Positions 1-8,642 are shown, numbered from the stretch's first letter. The stretch is DNA of 64,000 nucleotides from Lysinimonas soli (GCF_042655435.1 NZ_JBHSMG010000005.1:62001-126000), one strand, 5' to 3'. Notes: generated from the letters alone by a model not told the origin. Numbers and translations: made by a program.

Positions 1-780
1 CCGATCGCGACGGGACACAGCTTCGAGTTCCGCATCAACGGTGAGGATCCGGGGCGCAACTTCCTGCCGACGCCCGGACCCGTTCAGGTGCTGCGCTTCC
101 CGGGCGGACCGGGCGTTCGCGTCGACAGCGGCGTGACGACGGGCGACGTGATCTCGGGGGCGTTCGACTCGCTGCTCGCCAAGCTCATCGTGACCGGATC
201 GACCCGCGAGGACGCACTCGAGCGCTCCCGCCGGGCGCTCGACGAGTTCGAGGTCGCCGGACTGCCGACCGTGCTGCCGTTCCATCGCAAGGTCGTGCGC
301 GATCCGGCATTCACTGCCGCGGACGGGCACTTCGGGGTGTACACCCGCTGGATCGAGACCGAGTTCGTCAACGACCTCGAGCCGTGGGGCGGCATCCTGG
401 CCGACGCCGCCGTTCCCGAGAAGCGCCACAACGTGGTCGTCGAGGTCGAGGGCAAGCGCGTGTCGGTCTCGTTGCCCACGAAGCTGCTGCCGTCATCCGG
501 CTCGGTCTCAAACGCTCCCGCCCCGAAACGGCGCGCGGGCGGCGGAGCCGGATTCGCCACCGCGGGCACCGGGGTCAAGGCACCCATGCAGGCCACGATC
601 GTCAAGGTCGCGGTCAAGGACGGCGACAAGGTCGTCAAGGGCGACCTGGTCGTGGTGCTCGAGGCGATGAAGATGGAGCAGCCGCTCACCGCCCACAAAG
701 ACGGCACGATCACCAAGATCGACGCCACGGTCGGCGCGACGGTCTCGTCGGGTCACCTGCTGCTCACCATCGAGGACTGA
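1..780 (+). CDS. Acyl-CoA carboxylase alpha subunit (biotin carboxylase + BCCP), 3' part
   Basis: The reading frame is open from the first base and ends at TGA 778-780, so only the last 259 codons are present. The start of the visible part (GHSFEFRINGEDP) is the typical C-terminal subdomain of biotin carboxylase. A linker follows, and then a biotinyl carrier domain with the canonical EAMKMEQP motif; the biotinylated lysine codon is 670-672. Together these are the ATP-dependent biotin carboxylase and carrier parts of an actinobacterial acetyl/propionyl-CoA carboxylase (AccA3/BccA type), which pairs with a carboxyltransferase beta subunit not seen here. The function is well supported. Which acyl-CoA is used cannot be told from this subunit. 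Confidence 0.95.
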   Translation, partial: PIATGHSFEFRINGEDPGRNFLPTPGPVQVLRFPGGPGVRVDSGVTTGDVISGAFDSLLAKLIVTGSTREDALERSRRALDEFEVAGLPTVLPFHRKVVRDPAFTAADGHFGVYTRWIETEFVNDLEPWGGILADAAVPEKRHNVVVEVEGKRVSVSLPTKLLPSSGSVSNAPAPKRRAGGGAGFATAGTGVKAPMQATIVKVAVKDGDKVVKGDLVVVLEAMKMEQPLTAHKDGTITKIDATVGATVSSGHLLLTIED

Positions 781-830
781 GCGCGCGGGCCTCTCCTTTT
801 CTTCCCTTCCTGTCCCCTTCCTGTCCTGCC

Positions 831-882
831 TTTGAAGTCAACCCTCCGGTTTGTTTCCCTGGTTTGACTTCAAAGAGGGTTG
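831..882. repeat. Inverted TTTGAAGTCAA repeat after carboxylase / AbiEi-like gene
   Basis: TTTGAAGTCAA at 831-841 is mirrored exactly by TTGACTTCAAA at 864-874, giving an 11-bp stem with a 22-nt loop. A second complementary pair, CAACCCTC 839-846 and GAGGGTTG 875-882, could form an alternative stem. It lies between the converging carboxylase and AbiEi-like genes, where a bidirectional terminator would fit. The same 11-mer recurs at 1959-1969 on the other side of the AbiEi-like gene. Confidence 0.6.
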
Positions 883-888
883 ATCCGC

Positions 889-1845
889 TCAAGGGCGGAG
901 CCCAGCCGCCAACAGCAGCGTCGCCAGCGCCCGAGGGGATGCCGCGACGCCCGAGCCCCAGCGGGAGAATCGGTGGCCTCGCGCTCGGAGGGCGTCCTCA
1001 CGCTGTTTCTCTTCGTACAGCACCTCTTCGGCGCTGAGTCCGCCGCGAAGTTCTGCTTCGAGGTACTTGGCCTTCCCGTCGAATTCGCCGATGAGGTTCG
1101 ACTCCTCCCACCAGAAGTCGACGTACCAGAACCCGCCTCCGGGTTTGGGAAACGCCTTCTGCAGCTCGGGCGCGGGAAGCCCGGCGACGGCGATGGAGAC
1201 GCGGCTCACCGACTCCCACGGCGATCCGGAGCGCCCGTCCGCGAACTCGAGGACGTCACGAGCCCGAGCGCTTCCATGACGCTGCGGGATCGAAGACAAC
1301 TGCTTCCGAAGATCCGCATGCCCGACCTTCGGCAGTACCTCGCCTGCCGTCGAGCGACCGCTGAGGGCCGCATCCGCGACGACCACCGCAGCGTATCTGT
1401 CGGATGATGCGGCGACGTCCACGACCGTCCTCGCTAACGGCGTCACCCGCAGTCCGTCAATGACCACGAAGTCCAGCGCCCGGAGACCGGCGGCATGCCG
1501 GATGACGCGCTTGGTCGTCCGCCCCGCGAGCAGAGTGGGGTCGAAAGCATGGACTCGAGCTGTCCACGGACCGTGCCACGGGAGCCGCCACATCGCCGCC
1601 GCCGACTCGCGACCGAAGATCAGCTCCGGGCTTGATGTCGCGGCGACCGCGGCGATGCGGGCTCGGTATCGGGCATCCGGCGTGAGGGCACGCCATAGAT
1701 CGCGACGAAGGTAGGCACCGCGGGAGATGCGGATCAGTTCGCCCTTCCGCACTGCTGCCGCCATGGCGACGCGCTCGCTCGGAAAGCGGGCGTCTCGGGC
1801 GAGCAGGAGTTCGTCTCTCCACGCCTCGGTGACCGCGAACTTCAT
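889..1845 (-). CDS. AbiEi-antitoxin-like / DUF559 domain protein
   Basis: This 318-residue cytoplasmic protein starts with a winged-helix-like segment (about residues 1-60, ARFPSERVAMAAAVRKGEL...RGAYLRR) of the kind found in type IV AbiEi antitoxins. The C-terminal third (YVDFWWEESNLIGEFDGKAKY and the RARGHRFSRWG stretch) resembles the DUF559/Vsr-like restriction-endonuclease fold common in actinobacteria. No AbiEii nucleotidyltransferase toxin is next to it, so a working toxin-antitoxin pair is not supported here. It stands alone, converging with the carboxylase gene, and is bracketed by copies of TTTGAAGTCAA. The family call rests on motif reading and gene context. The biological role is unknown. 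Confidence 0.7.
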   Translation of the reverse strand: MKFAVTEAWRDELLLARDARFPSERVAMAAAVRKGELIRISRGAYLRRDLWRALTPDARYRARIAAVAATSSPELIFGRESAAAMWRLPWHGPWTARVHAFDPTLLAGRTTKRVIRHAAGLRALDFVVIDGLRVTPLARTVVDVAASSDRYAAVVVADAALSGRSTAGEVLPKVGHADLRKQLSSIPQRHGSARARDVLEFADGRSGSPWESVSRVSIAVAGLPAPELQKAFPKPGGGFWYVDFWWEESNLIGEFDGKAKYLEAELRGGLSAEEVLYEEKQREDALRARGHRFSRWGSGVAASPRALATLLLAAGLRP

Positions 1846-1958
1846 CGCTCAAGCCTCGACGCCAAGTTCCCCGACTCCCGCCGTCACGGGAATCGTCGTG
1901 GGGAACCCTCGCCCTCTACTCCCGTGAAGGAGGCGCCGATCCCGCATCCACCGGCACC

Positions 1959-2001
1959 TTTGAAGTCAATCGGGCGCTACGAGGCTGTGCTCCGACTTCA
2001 G
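1959..2001. repeat. Third TTTGAAGTCAA copy with imperfect inverted partner
   Basis: The 193-nt gap between the AbiEi-like gene and lpdA holds an exact TTTGAAGTCAA at 1959-1969. A partial inverse, TCCGACTTCAG, lies at 1991-2001. It is upstream of the AbiEi-like gene (which reads leftward) and after lpdA (also leftward), so it could be an operator, a terminator for lpdA, or the edge of a small mobile unit. Nothing else was recognised in this gap. Confidence 0.5.
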
Positions 2002-2038
2002 ACCGGCAGGAGGTCGGGGGGGCCGCCCGGCGGGCCGG

Positions 2039-3475
2039 TCAGCTGACGATGTGCATGGCGCGCGCGGCGTCGGTCACGCTCGCCGAGAGCGAGGGATAGA
2101 CGCTGAAGGCACGGGCGAGCTGGTCGACCGTGAGCCGGTGCTCGACCGCGAGCGCGATCGGCAGGATGAGGTCGCTCGCCTTGGGTGCGACGACGACGCC
2201 GCCGATGACGGTCCCCGAGCCGGTGCGGGCGAAGATCTTGACGAAGCCGTCTTTGATGCCCATCATCTTGGCCCGCGGGTTCGAGGCGAGCGGCAGCTTG
2301 AAGATGTCGCCCTGGGCGACCCCCTCTTCGATCTGCTTCTGCGACCAGCCGACCGTGGCGACCTCGGGCTGGGTGAAGATGTTCGAGCTCACGTTGCGCA
2401 GCTCGGTCGGCGCGACCGCGTCGCCCATCGCGTGGTACACCGCCGTGCGCCCCTGCATCGACGCCACCGACGCCAGGGGCAGGAAGTCGCTGCAGTCCCC
2501 CGCCGCGTAGACCATCGGCATCGAGGTGCGGGCGACGCGGTTGACCCGGATGTGTCCGCTCTCGGTGAGCTGGACCCCCGCCTCTTCGAGGCCAATGTCG
2601 GCCGTGTTGGGCACGGAGCCGACCGCCAGCAGGCAGTGCGATCCCTCGACCGTGCGCCCGTCGCTGAGGGTGACGAGCACGCCCTCCTTGGTGCGCTTCA
2701 CGGATGCCGCGCGGCTCTTCGAGAGCACATCCATTCCGTTGCGGGTGAAGACGTTCTCGATGACGCGCGCCGCGTCGGCGTCCTCGCCCGGGAGCACCTG
2801 CTCGCGACTGGACACCAGGGTCACCTTCGAGCCCAGCGCCAGGTAGGCCGAGGCGAACTCCGCACCGGTCACGCCGGATCCGACCACGACCATGTGCTCC
2901 GGCACCTCGTGGAGCGAGTACAGCTGGGTCCAGGTCAGGATGCGCTCGCCATCCGGCTTCGCGGTCGACAGTTCGCGCGGCCGGGCGCCGACCGAGACGA
3001 CGAGCGTGTCGGCCTCGATCTCGTCGAAGTCGGTGCGGGTCTTGCCCGTGCCGGTCGAGACGACGAGCCGGTTCGGTCCGTCGAGCCGGCCGTCGCCCGC
3101 GACGATCCGCACCCCCGCCTTGATGAGCTGCGACTTCATGTCCTCCGACTGCTGGCGGGCCAGCAGCAGCAGCCGCTGATTCACGGCTCCCAGGTTGACC
3201 GCGACCTCGGGGCGCACCGGGCGGCCCGCCTCGTTGCGGATGAAGAACTGCACTCCGAGATCGGCTGCCTCGCCCGCCGCGTTGGCCGCCTCGGCCGTCG
3301 CGATGAGCGTCTTCGACGGCACGACGTCGGTGAGCACGGCGGAGCCGCCGACGCCGGCGCGTTCCACGAGGGTCACGTCCGCTCCGAGCTGGGCGCCCGC
3401 GAGGGCCGCCTCATACCCGCCGGGCCCCCCACCGAGGATGGCGATGCGCTGGGTCCGCTCGAACTCGTATGGCAT
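2039..3475 (-). CDS. lpdA: NAD(P)H-quinone dehydrogenase, LpdA family
   Basis: This 478-residue flavoprotein has an N-terminal FAD-binding GGGPGGYEAA motif (about residue 13) and a second NAD(P)-binding segment (VVVGSGVTGAEFASAY). It has the overall length and dimerisation domain of pyridine nucleotide-disulfide oxidoreductases. The usual redox CxxxxC after the FAD motif is replaced by GGSAVLTDVVPSK, and the C-terminal His-Glu pair is absent. True lipoamide dehydrogenase activity is therefore unlikely; the mycobacterial LpdA quinone reductase (Rv3303c) is the best parallel. The ATG at 3475 was chosen because MPYEFERTQRIAILGGG is the normal N-terminus; the long open frame upstream is antisense to the PNP gene. 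It is transcribed divergently from PNP. Confidence 0.92.
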   Translation of the reverse strand: MPYEFERTQRIAILGGGPGGYEAALAGAQLGADVTLVERAGVGGSAVLTDVVPSKTLIATAEAANAAGEAADLGVQFFIRNEAGRPVRPEVAVNLGAVNQRLLLLARQQSEDMKSQLIKAGVRIVAGDGRLDGPNRLVVSTGTGKTRTDFDEIEADTLVVSVGARPRELSTAKPDGERILTWTQLYSLHEVPEHMVVVGSGVTGAEFASAYLALGSKVTLVSSREQVLPGEDADAARVIENVFTRNGMDVLSKSRAASVKRTKEGVLVTLSDGRTVEGSHCLLAVGSVPNTADIGLEEAGVQLTESGHIRVNRVARTSMPMVYAAGDCSDFLPLASVASMQGRTAVYHAMGDAVAPTELRNVSSNIFTQPEVATVGWSQKQIEEGVAQGDIFKLPLASNPRAKMMGIKDGFVKIFARTGSGTVIGGVVVAPKASDLILPIALAVEHRLTVDQLARAFSVYPSLSASVTDAARAMHIVS

Positions 3476-3529
3476 GCTCCCATTCTCCCGTACCGGGAGT
3501 GCGCGTGTCGCCGTTCTAGGCTGGGCGTC

Positions 3530-4393
3530 ATGTCCAGCGTCATCCAGTCCCACGATTCCGCTCACCCGCTCGACGACCCCGCCGCGGACCCGTTCGCGAT
3601 CGCGAAGCAGGCGGCGGCCCAGCTGGCCGAGGCGACCGGGGTCGAGCGGCACGACATCGCCCTCACCCTCGGCAGCGGCTGGGCGAAGGCCGCCGACCTG
3701 ATCGGCGAGACGACCGCGACCGTGGCCGCGACCGAGATCATCGGGTTCAGCAAGCCCGCACTGACCGGCCACGTGGGAACCCTGCGCAGCGTGCTGCTGC
3801 CGAACGGCAAGCGCGCGCTCGTGATCGGAGCGCGGACGCACTTCTACGAGGGCCACGGCGTGCGCCGCGTCGTGCACTCGGTGCGCACGGCCGCGGCCGC
3901 GGGCGCGACGACCATGATCCTCACGAACGGGGCCGGCGGCATCCGCGAGAGCTGGACGCCCGGAACGCCCGTGCTGATCAGCGACCACATCAACCTCACC
4001 GCGGCATCCCCGCTGGAGGGCGCGACCTTCGTCGACCTGACCGACCTGTACGCGCGCCGACTGCGCGATCTCGCCCGCAGCGTCGATCCCGAGCTCGACG
4101 AGGGCGTCTACACCCAGTTCCGCGGACCGCACTACGAGACCCCGGCCGAAGTGCAGATGGCGAAGACGATCGGCGGCCACATCGTCGGCATGTCGACCGC
4201 CCTCGAAGCCATCGCAGCCCGCGAGTCGGGCATGGAGATCCTGGGCCTGTCGCTGATCACCAACCTCGCGGCCGGCATCTCGTCGGAACCGCTCAGCCAC
4301 GGCGAGGTGCTGCAGGCCGGGCAGGATGCCGAGCCCGTCATCAGCGCCCTTCTCGCGCGGATCGTCGCCAGGATCACCGAGGAGCAGTCATGA
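3530..4393 (+). CDS. punA: Purine-nucleoside phosphorylase (trimeric type)
   Basis: This 287-residue enzyme splits (deoxy)inosine and guanosine with phosphate into the base and (deoxy)ribose-1-phosphate. The phosphate-binding loop LTLGSGW lies near residue 45. TNGAGGI and the FRGPHYETPAEVQM segment, which places the substrate-binding glutamate and methionine, are typical of the low-molecular-mass trimeric family. Start ATG 3530 comes about 50 nt after the divergent lpdA start, so the two share a short promoter region. The stop overlaps the phosphomutase start (ATGA), suggesting coupled translation that would pass ribose-1-phosphate straight to the mutase. Confidence 0.95.
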   Translation: MSSVIQSHDSAHPLDDPAADPFAIAKQAAAQLAEATGVERHDIALTLGSGWAKAADLIGETTATVAATEIIGFSKPALTGHVGTLRSVLLPNGKRALVIGARTHFYEGHGVRRVVHSVRTAAAAGATTMILTNGAGGIRESWTPGTPVLISDHINLTAASPLEGATFVDLTDLYARRLRDLARSVDPELDEGVYTQFRGPHYETPAEVQMAKTIGGHIVGMSTALEAIAARESGMEILGLSLITNLAAGISSEPLSHGEVLQAGQDAEPVISALLARIVARITEEQS

Positions 4394-6051
4394 TCGACGG
4401 CGGTCTCGCGACGGCGGCACGAGCCTGGATGGCGCAGGACCCCGACCCGGTCACCCGCTCCGAGCTCGACGCCCTCCTCGCGGCCGCCGAGGCCGGCGAC
4501 GCACCTTCGGCGGCGGATCTGGCCGAGCGCTTCTCGGGGCGCCTCGAGTTCGGCACGGCGGGTCTGCGCGGCGCGCTCGGCGCCGGCCCGATGCGGATGA
4601 ACCGGGTGCTCGTGGCCCAGGCCGCCGCGGGACTGGCCGCCTACCTGCTCGGCCGGGGTGGGCATCCGACCGTCGTCATCGGCTACGACGGGCGTCACAA
4701 CTCGAGCGTCTTCGCACGCGACACGGCAGAGATCATGCGCGGCGCCGGGGTGGAGGCGACCCTGCTCCCCCGCGCCCTGCCGACCCCCGTGCTCGCCTTC
4801 GCCGTGCGCCACCTCGCCGCGAGCGCCGGGGTCATGGTCACCGCGAGCCACAACCCCGCGCGCGACAACGGCTACAAGGTATACCTCGGCGGCGCGGACG
4901 GCGGATCGCAGATCGTGCCCCCGGCGGACGGCGAGATCGCGAGCGAGATCGCGCGGGCCGCCGCCGGAACGATCTCTGCGCTGCCCCGATCCACCGACTA
5001 TGCGACCGCGCGCGAGAGCGTCATCGACGAATACGTGCGCCAGACCGCGGCGCTCGCGTCCGGTCCGTCCGCCCTGCGCACCGTCTACACCGCCATGCAC
5101 GGCGTCGGATGGGAGACCGCATCGGCCGTGTTCTCGGCGGCGGGCTTCGCGGCACCCGCCCCCGTGGAGGCGCAGCTGCACCCCGACCCCGACTTCCCGA
5201 CCGTCGCCTTCCCGAATCCGGAGGAGCCCGGCGCCCTCGACCTCGCGATCGAGACGGCGAAGCGGGTCGGCGCCGAGCTGATCATCGCGAACGATCCGGA
5301 TGCCGACCGACTCGCCGTCGGAGTCCCGATCGCGGGTGACTGGCGCCGACTCAGCGGCAACGAGGTCGGCTGGCTGCTCGGCTGGCAAACCGCGCGGCGG
5401 CTGCAAGCCGAGGACCGGCCCGGAACCCTGGCCTGCTCCGTGGTGAGCTCGCCCGCGCTCGGCGCGATCGCGAGGCGGTATCGCCTCGACTTCGTCGAGA
5501 CCCTGACCGGCTTCAAGTGGATCTCGCGCGTGGGCGGCCTCGCCTTCGGATATGAGGAGGCGCTCGGCTACCTCGTCGACCCCGACAAGGTGCGCGACAA
5601 GGACGGCATCTCGGCCGCCGTCGCGGTGATCGGGTTGTTCACCGAACTGGCGGCCGCCGGCACCACGCTCGAGCAACACCTCGCCGAGTTCGCCAGGACC
5701 TTCGGCGGATTCGCCTCGTCGCAGATCTCGGTGCGGGTCGCGGATCTGGCCGAGATCCCTCGCACGATGGCGCGATTGCGGGCCGACCTCCCGTCACGGG
5801 TGGGCGGCATCCGCGTCGAGCAGATCGACGATTTCGCCGACGGCTTCGACCGCTTCCCGCCCAGCGATCTGCTGCGCTTCCACCTCAGCGGCGGCGGTCG
5901 CGTGATCGTGCGCCCGAGCGGAACCGAGCCGAAACTCAAGTGCTACCTGGATGCGGTGTCGACCGAGGGGCCCGCCGCGGAACGGGTCGCGGCGGCCGAG
6001 GCGACGGTCGCGACGCTCGACGCGGGGATGCGGCAGCTGCTCGCCGGCTGA
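4390..6051 (+). CDS. pmmB: Phospho-sugar mutase (phosphopentomutase/phosphoglucomutase family)
   Basis: This 553-residue alpha-D-phosphohexomutase has the phosphoserine loop TASHNPARDNGYK (Ser153), the metal-binding DPDADR loop near residue 302, the sugar-binding GYEEALGY segment, and the C-terminal phosphate-binding RPSGTEPK. It starts inside the PNP stop codon (ATGA). That linkage, and the nucleoside genes downstream, make conversion of ribose-1- or deoxyribose-1-phosphate to the 5-phosphate a likely role; hexose phosphates are the alternative. The same PNP-mutase pair is known in M. tuberculosis (deoD-pmmB). It ends only 4 nt from the converging PTS IIB gene. Confidence 0.92.
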   Translation: MIDGGLATAARAWMAQDPDPVTRSELDALLAAAEAGDAPSAADLAERFSGRLEFGTAGLRGALGAGPMRMNRVLVAQAAAGLAAYLLGRGGHPTVVIGYDGRHNSSVFARDTAEIMRGAGVEATLLPRALPTPVLAFAVRHLAASAGVMVTASHNPARDNGYKVYLGGADGGSQIVPPADGEIASEIARAAAGTISALPRSTDYATARESVIDEYVRQTAALASGPSALRTVYTAMHGVGWETASAVFSAAGFAAPAPVEAQLHPDPDFPTVAFPNPEEPGALDLAIETAKRVGAELIIANDPDADRLAVGVPIAGDWRRLSGNEVGWLLGWQTARRLQAEDRPGTLACSVVSSPALGAIARRYRLDFVETLTGFKWISRVGGLAFGYEEALGYLVDPDKVRDKDGISAAVAVIGLFTELAAAGTTLEQHLAEFARTFGGFASSQISVRVADLAEIPRTMARLRADLPSRVGGIRVEQIDDFADGFDRFPPSDLLRFHLSGGGRVIVRPSGTEPKLKCYLDAVSTEGPAAERVAAAEATVATLDAGMRQLLAG

Positions 6052-6055
6052 CCGC

Positions 6056-6328
6056 TCAGCCCAGGGCCGCCTGCAGCTTGGCCGTCAGCTCCTGCGTGTC
6101 GAAGTAGTTCTCGACGACGATCACGTCGGCGAAGGTCGGGCCGATCGCCGTGACGAACTCCGGACTGGTCAGGATGATCTGGGCGTCATCGGCCTCCGCG
6201 TGCAGCGAGGCGAGATCCACCGCGACGACCGCGGCGTCGAAACCGAGGCGCTGCAGCACGCGCTCGGCGTTGACCTTCAGGACGCCGCTGGTGCCGACGC
6301 CGGCCCCGCAGATCGCAACGATCTTCAT
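6056..6328 (-). CDS. PTS EIIB component (lactose/cellobiose-ascorbate fold)
   Basis: This 90-residue protein begins MKIVAICGAGVGTS; Cys7 in the P-loop-like CGAGVGTS is the expected phosphocysteine of the PTS_IIB lactose/cellobiose superfamily, closest in look to ascorbate/galactitol IIB. It would pass phosphate from the IIA encoded just upstream to a sugar. It overlaps the IIA stop by 4 nt and is the last gene of the leftward operon SAHH-like, iclR, add, IIA, IIB. No membrane IIC gene is present in the window, which leaves transport versus regulation open. Confidence 0.85.
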   Translation of the reverse strand: MKIVAICGAGVGTSGVLKVNAERVLQRLGFDAAVVAVDLASLHAEADDAQIILTSPEFVTAIGPTFADVIVVENYFDTQELTAKLQAALG

Positions 6329-6807
6329 GCGCTCGCCGCCGCATCCGCTGCCGGACGCCCGACAGCGGCCACCCCGAGGATCCCGCGCACCTCGTCCGCG
6401 GTGATCGCCGCGGCAAGGCGGCCCGTCGCATCGCCGTCGTTGAACACGTTCGCGAGTTCGGCCACGAGGGGCAGATGGTGATCGAGGGAGTGGACCGCCA
6501 GACCGAGCACCACCCGCACCGGATCGTTGTGCGGATGCCCGAACGCAACCGGGGTCGCAAGGGTCACGACCGAAAGACCGTCTCCCAGTACCTGGGGCCC
6601 GGGTCGCGCGTGGGCGAGCGCCAAGCCCGGAGCGATGACGACGTACGGGCCGTGCTCGTCGATCATCCTGATCATCTCATCGGCGTAATCCGCCCTGGCC
6701 GCGCCGCTGCGCGCCAGGGCGGCTCCCGCGAGCCCGACGGCCGCGCGCCAATCGGCGGCATCGGCCCGAAGCACGATCGCGGCATCCGGCAGAGGAGGAA
6801 GCGGCAT
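6325..6807 (-). CDS. PTS EIIA component (mannitol/fructose type)
   Basis: This 160-residue EIIA type-2 domain carries the phosphorylatable histidine in GLALAHARP (His66). It also has the conserved second patch GHPHNDPVRVVLGLA. It accepts phosphate from HPr and donates to the cysteine of EIIB. Start ATG 6807 overlaps the adenosine deaminase stop (ATGA), and its stop overlaps the EIIB start, so all three should be co-translated. No IIC or sugar-modifying enzyme is linked, so the substrate is unknown. Its location inside a nucleoside-degradation operon hints at pentose or nucleoside-derived sugars, but that is inference. Confidence 0.88.
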   Translation of the reverse strand: MPLPPLPDAAIVLRADAADWRAAVGLAGAALARSGAARADYADEMIRMIDEHGPYVVIAPGLALAHARPGPQVLGDGLSVVTLATPVAFGHPHNDPVRVVLGLAVHSLDHHLPLVAELANVFNDGDATGRLAAAITADEVRGILGVAAVGRPAADAAASA

Positions 6808-7925
6808 CAGGCTCGACCGAAGCCGTCGCGGATGCGGTCGACCAGCTCCTCGCGGTCCTCCAGCGGGAGGAAGGCCACCTCGGCCGCGTTGAGCTGGAAC
6901 GCCTCGAGGTCGTCCATGCCGTAGCCGAAGGTCTCTGCCAGAAGCGCCAGTTCTCGGGTGAGACTGGTCGCGCTCATCAGGCGGTTGTCGGTGTTGACCG
7001 TGACGCGGAAGCCGAGTTGGTAGAGCAGGTCGAAGGGGTGATCGGCCAGGGTGTCTCCCCAGGCGGCGATGGCCCCGGTCTGCAGGTTCGAGCTCGGGCT
7101 GGTCTCGAGCGCGATGCCGCGGTCTTTGACCCACTGGGCGACGCGGCCGAGCGAGACGAAGGTGCTCTCGTCGTCGGCGCGCTCGATCGTGATGTCTTCG
7201 GCGATCCGCACGCCGTGGCCGAGTCGCAGCGCATGGCCGTCGACGAGCGCCTCGCGGATGCTCTCCACCCCGTCCGCCTCGCCGGCGTGCACCGTTGCCG
7301 GGAAGCAGGCCCGGGCCAGAAGGTCGAACGCCTCGGACAGGCGCGACGCCGGGAAGCCCGCCTCGGGGCCGGCGATGTCGAAGCCGACGACGCCGCGGTC
7401 GCGGTGCCGCAAAGCGAGCTGCGCGATCTCGGTGCCGCGATCCAGGTGGCGCATCGCGCTCACCAGCTGGCCGGCGCGGACCCAGCCGCCCGCGGCGCGA
7501 ACGGAATCCGTCGCCTCGTCGATGCCCCGCTGAACGGCCTCCACGGTCTCGTCGAGGGTGAGCCCGCGACTCAGGTGCTGCTCGGGAGCCCAACGCAGTT
7601 CGCCGTAGATGACGCCGTCGTCGGCCAGGTCTTCGACGAACTCACGCGCCACCCGGGTGAGGCCCTCGGCCGTCTGCATGACGGCGATGGTCAGGTCGAA
7701 GGTCTTGAGGTACTCGACGAGGGATCCGGAGTCGGACTTCTCGGCGAACCAGGCCGCCAGCTCGGGCGCTGTGGCGGCGGGCAACTCGATCCCGAGGGGT
7801 TCGGCCAGCTCGATGATCGTCTGCGGGCGGAGTCCGCCGTCGAGGTGGTCGTGCAGCGAGATCTTGGGAAGGTCGCGGATGCCGATCCGGCTGCCGGGGA
7901 GGGTGACGTCGTCGGGCGCGCTCAT
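6807..7925 (-). CDS. add: Adenosine deaminase
   Basis: This 372-residue zinc hydrolase converts (deoxy)adenosine to (deoxy)inosine. The metal ligands are visible in SLHDHLDGG (His25, His27), HAGE after PATVHAGEADG, and the LGHGVR loop. The late TVNTDN segment holds the conserved aspartate pair. Length and motif order match bacterial Add. It begins 9 nt after the IclR stop and overlaps the IIA start. Products feed the PNP and nucleoside hydrolase encoded nearby, making this a complete purine salvage set. Confidence 0.95.
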   Translation of the reverse strand: MSAPDDVTLPGSRIGIRDLPKISLHDHLDGGLRPQTIIELAEPLGIELPAATAPELAAWFAEKSDSGSLVEYLKTFDLTIAVMQTAEGLTRVAREFVEDLADDGVIYGELRWAPEQHLSRGLTLDETVEAVQRGIDEATDSVRAAGGWVRAGQLVSAMRHLDRGTEIAQLALRHRDRGVVGFDIAGPEAGFPASRLSEAFDLLARACFPATVHAGEADGVESIREALVDGHALRLGHGVRIAEDITIERADDESTFVSLGRVAQWVKDRGIALETSPSSNLQTGAIAAWGDTLADHPFDLLYQLGFRVTVNTDNRLMSATSLTRELALLAETFGYGMDDLEAFQLNAAEVAFLPLEDREELVDRIRDGFGRA

Positions 7926-7934
7926 GGGTCCAAT

Positions 7935-8642
7935 CTACCGAGGCGCGGGCTGAGAGGTCGCTGCCGAGGTCCCGGAGAGACGGGCCGAGATGAGCTCCGC
8001 GGTCTGGACGGCGGCATCCATCACGCGGTCGACGGGCATGGCGCTGAAACTGGTGGCGACATAGGGCACGGTGAGCGCGCATCGGGTGGCTCCTCGGCGG
8101 TCCCTCACCGCCGCGACCAGGTCGGTGATCCCCGCCTGAAGAGGATCGTCGCGGCGCACCGAGCCGACGGAGGTGGTGAGCACCTCGCCGCTCGCGGTGC
8201 TCACCACCGGGAAGACGGCGCCGACGCGCACCCGGTACCCGAAGTCGGCCGGGCTCTCGACCTGCGCGATCACCCGGACGGCACCCGCGTCGAGCACGCT
8301 CAGGTTGCACGACTGCTGCACCCGCTCGCTCAGCGCGCGCATCGGCGGCAGGGCGGCGTCGAGCAGACCACGCAGCGCAGGCTGTCGGTGCGCCAGATCG
8401 AAGGCGGCCATCGAGAAGGAGTACAGGCCCGAGTCGGCGTCGCGCAGCAGCCAGCCGCGCGCCTCCAGCGTGGCGAGAACGCGGAACAGCGTGCTGACCG
8501 TCCGACCGGTGGCCTCGGCGATCTCGGTCTGCGACAGCGGACGGGTGCTCTCGGCCAGCAGTTCCAGCACGTCGAACGCCTTGTCGAGCGCCGGCACTCC
8601 GTACTCCGGTCTCGTGCTGCCCGGGCGCGGACCCGCGACCAT
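7935..8642 (-). CDS. IclR-family transcriptional regulator
   Basis: This 235-residue regulator has an N-terminal winged helix (about residues 20-75: ALDKAFDVLELLAES, SQTEIAEATGRTVSTLFRVLATLEARGWLLRD). The C-terminal effector domain is IclR/GAF-like, with the recognisable YRVRVGAVFPVVSTASG and AMPVDRV stretches. It overlaps the SAHH-like stop by ATGA and is followed by add, so it probably controls the operon it sits in. The ligand may be a nucleoside or ribose derivative, though nothing in the sequence fixes it. A palindrome-containing divergent promoter region at 9852-9886 is the obvious target. Confidence 0.92.
   Translation of the reverse strand: MVAGPRPGSTRPEYGVPALDKAFDVLELLAESTRPLSQTEIAEATGRTVSTLFRVLATLEARGWLLRDADSGLYSFSMAAFDLAHRQPALRGLLDAALPPMRALSERVQQSCNLSVLDAGAVRVIAQVESPADFGYRVRVGAVFPVVSTASGEVLTTSVGSVRRDDPLQAGITDLVAAVRDRRGATRCALTVPYVATSFSAMPVDRVMDAAVQTAELISARLSGTSAATSQPAPR

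Noticed and set aside
889..1845. Type IV toxin-antitoxin pair
   Set aside because: Only the AbiEi-like part is seen; no AbiEii nucleotidyltransferase gene lies on either side.
2051..3529. Long 5' extension of the PNP frame
   Set aside because: It is the antisense of lpdA; family N-terminus begins at ATG 3530.
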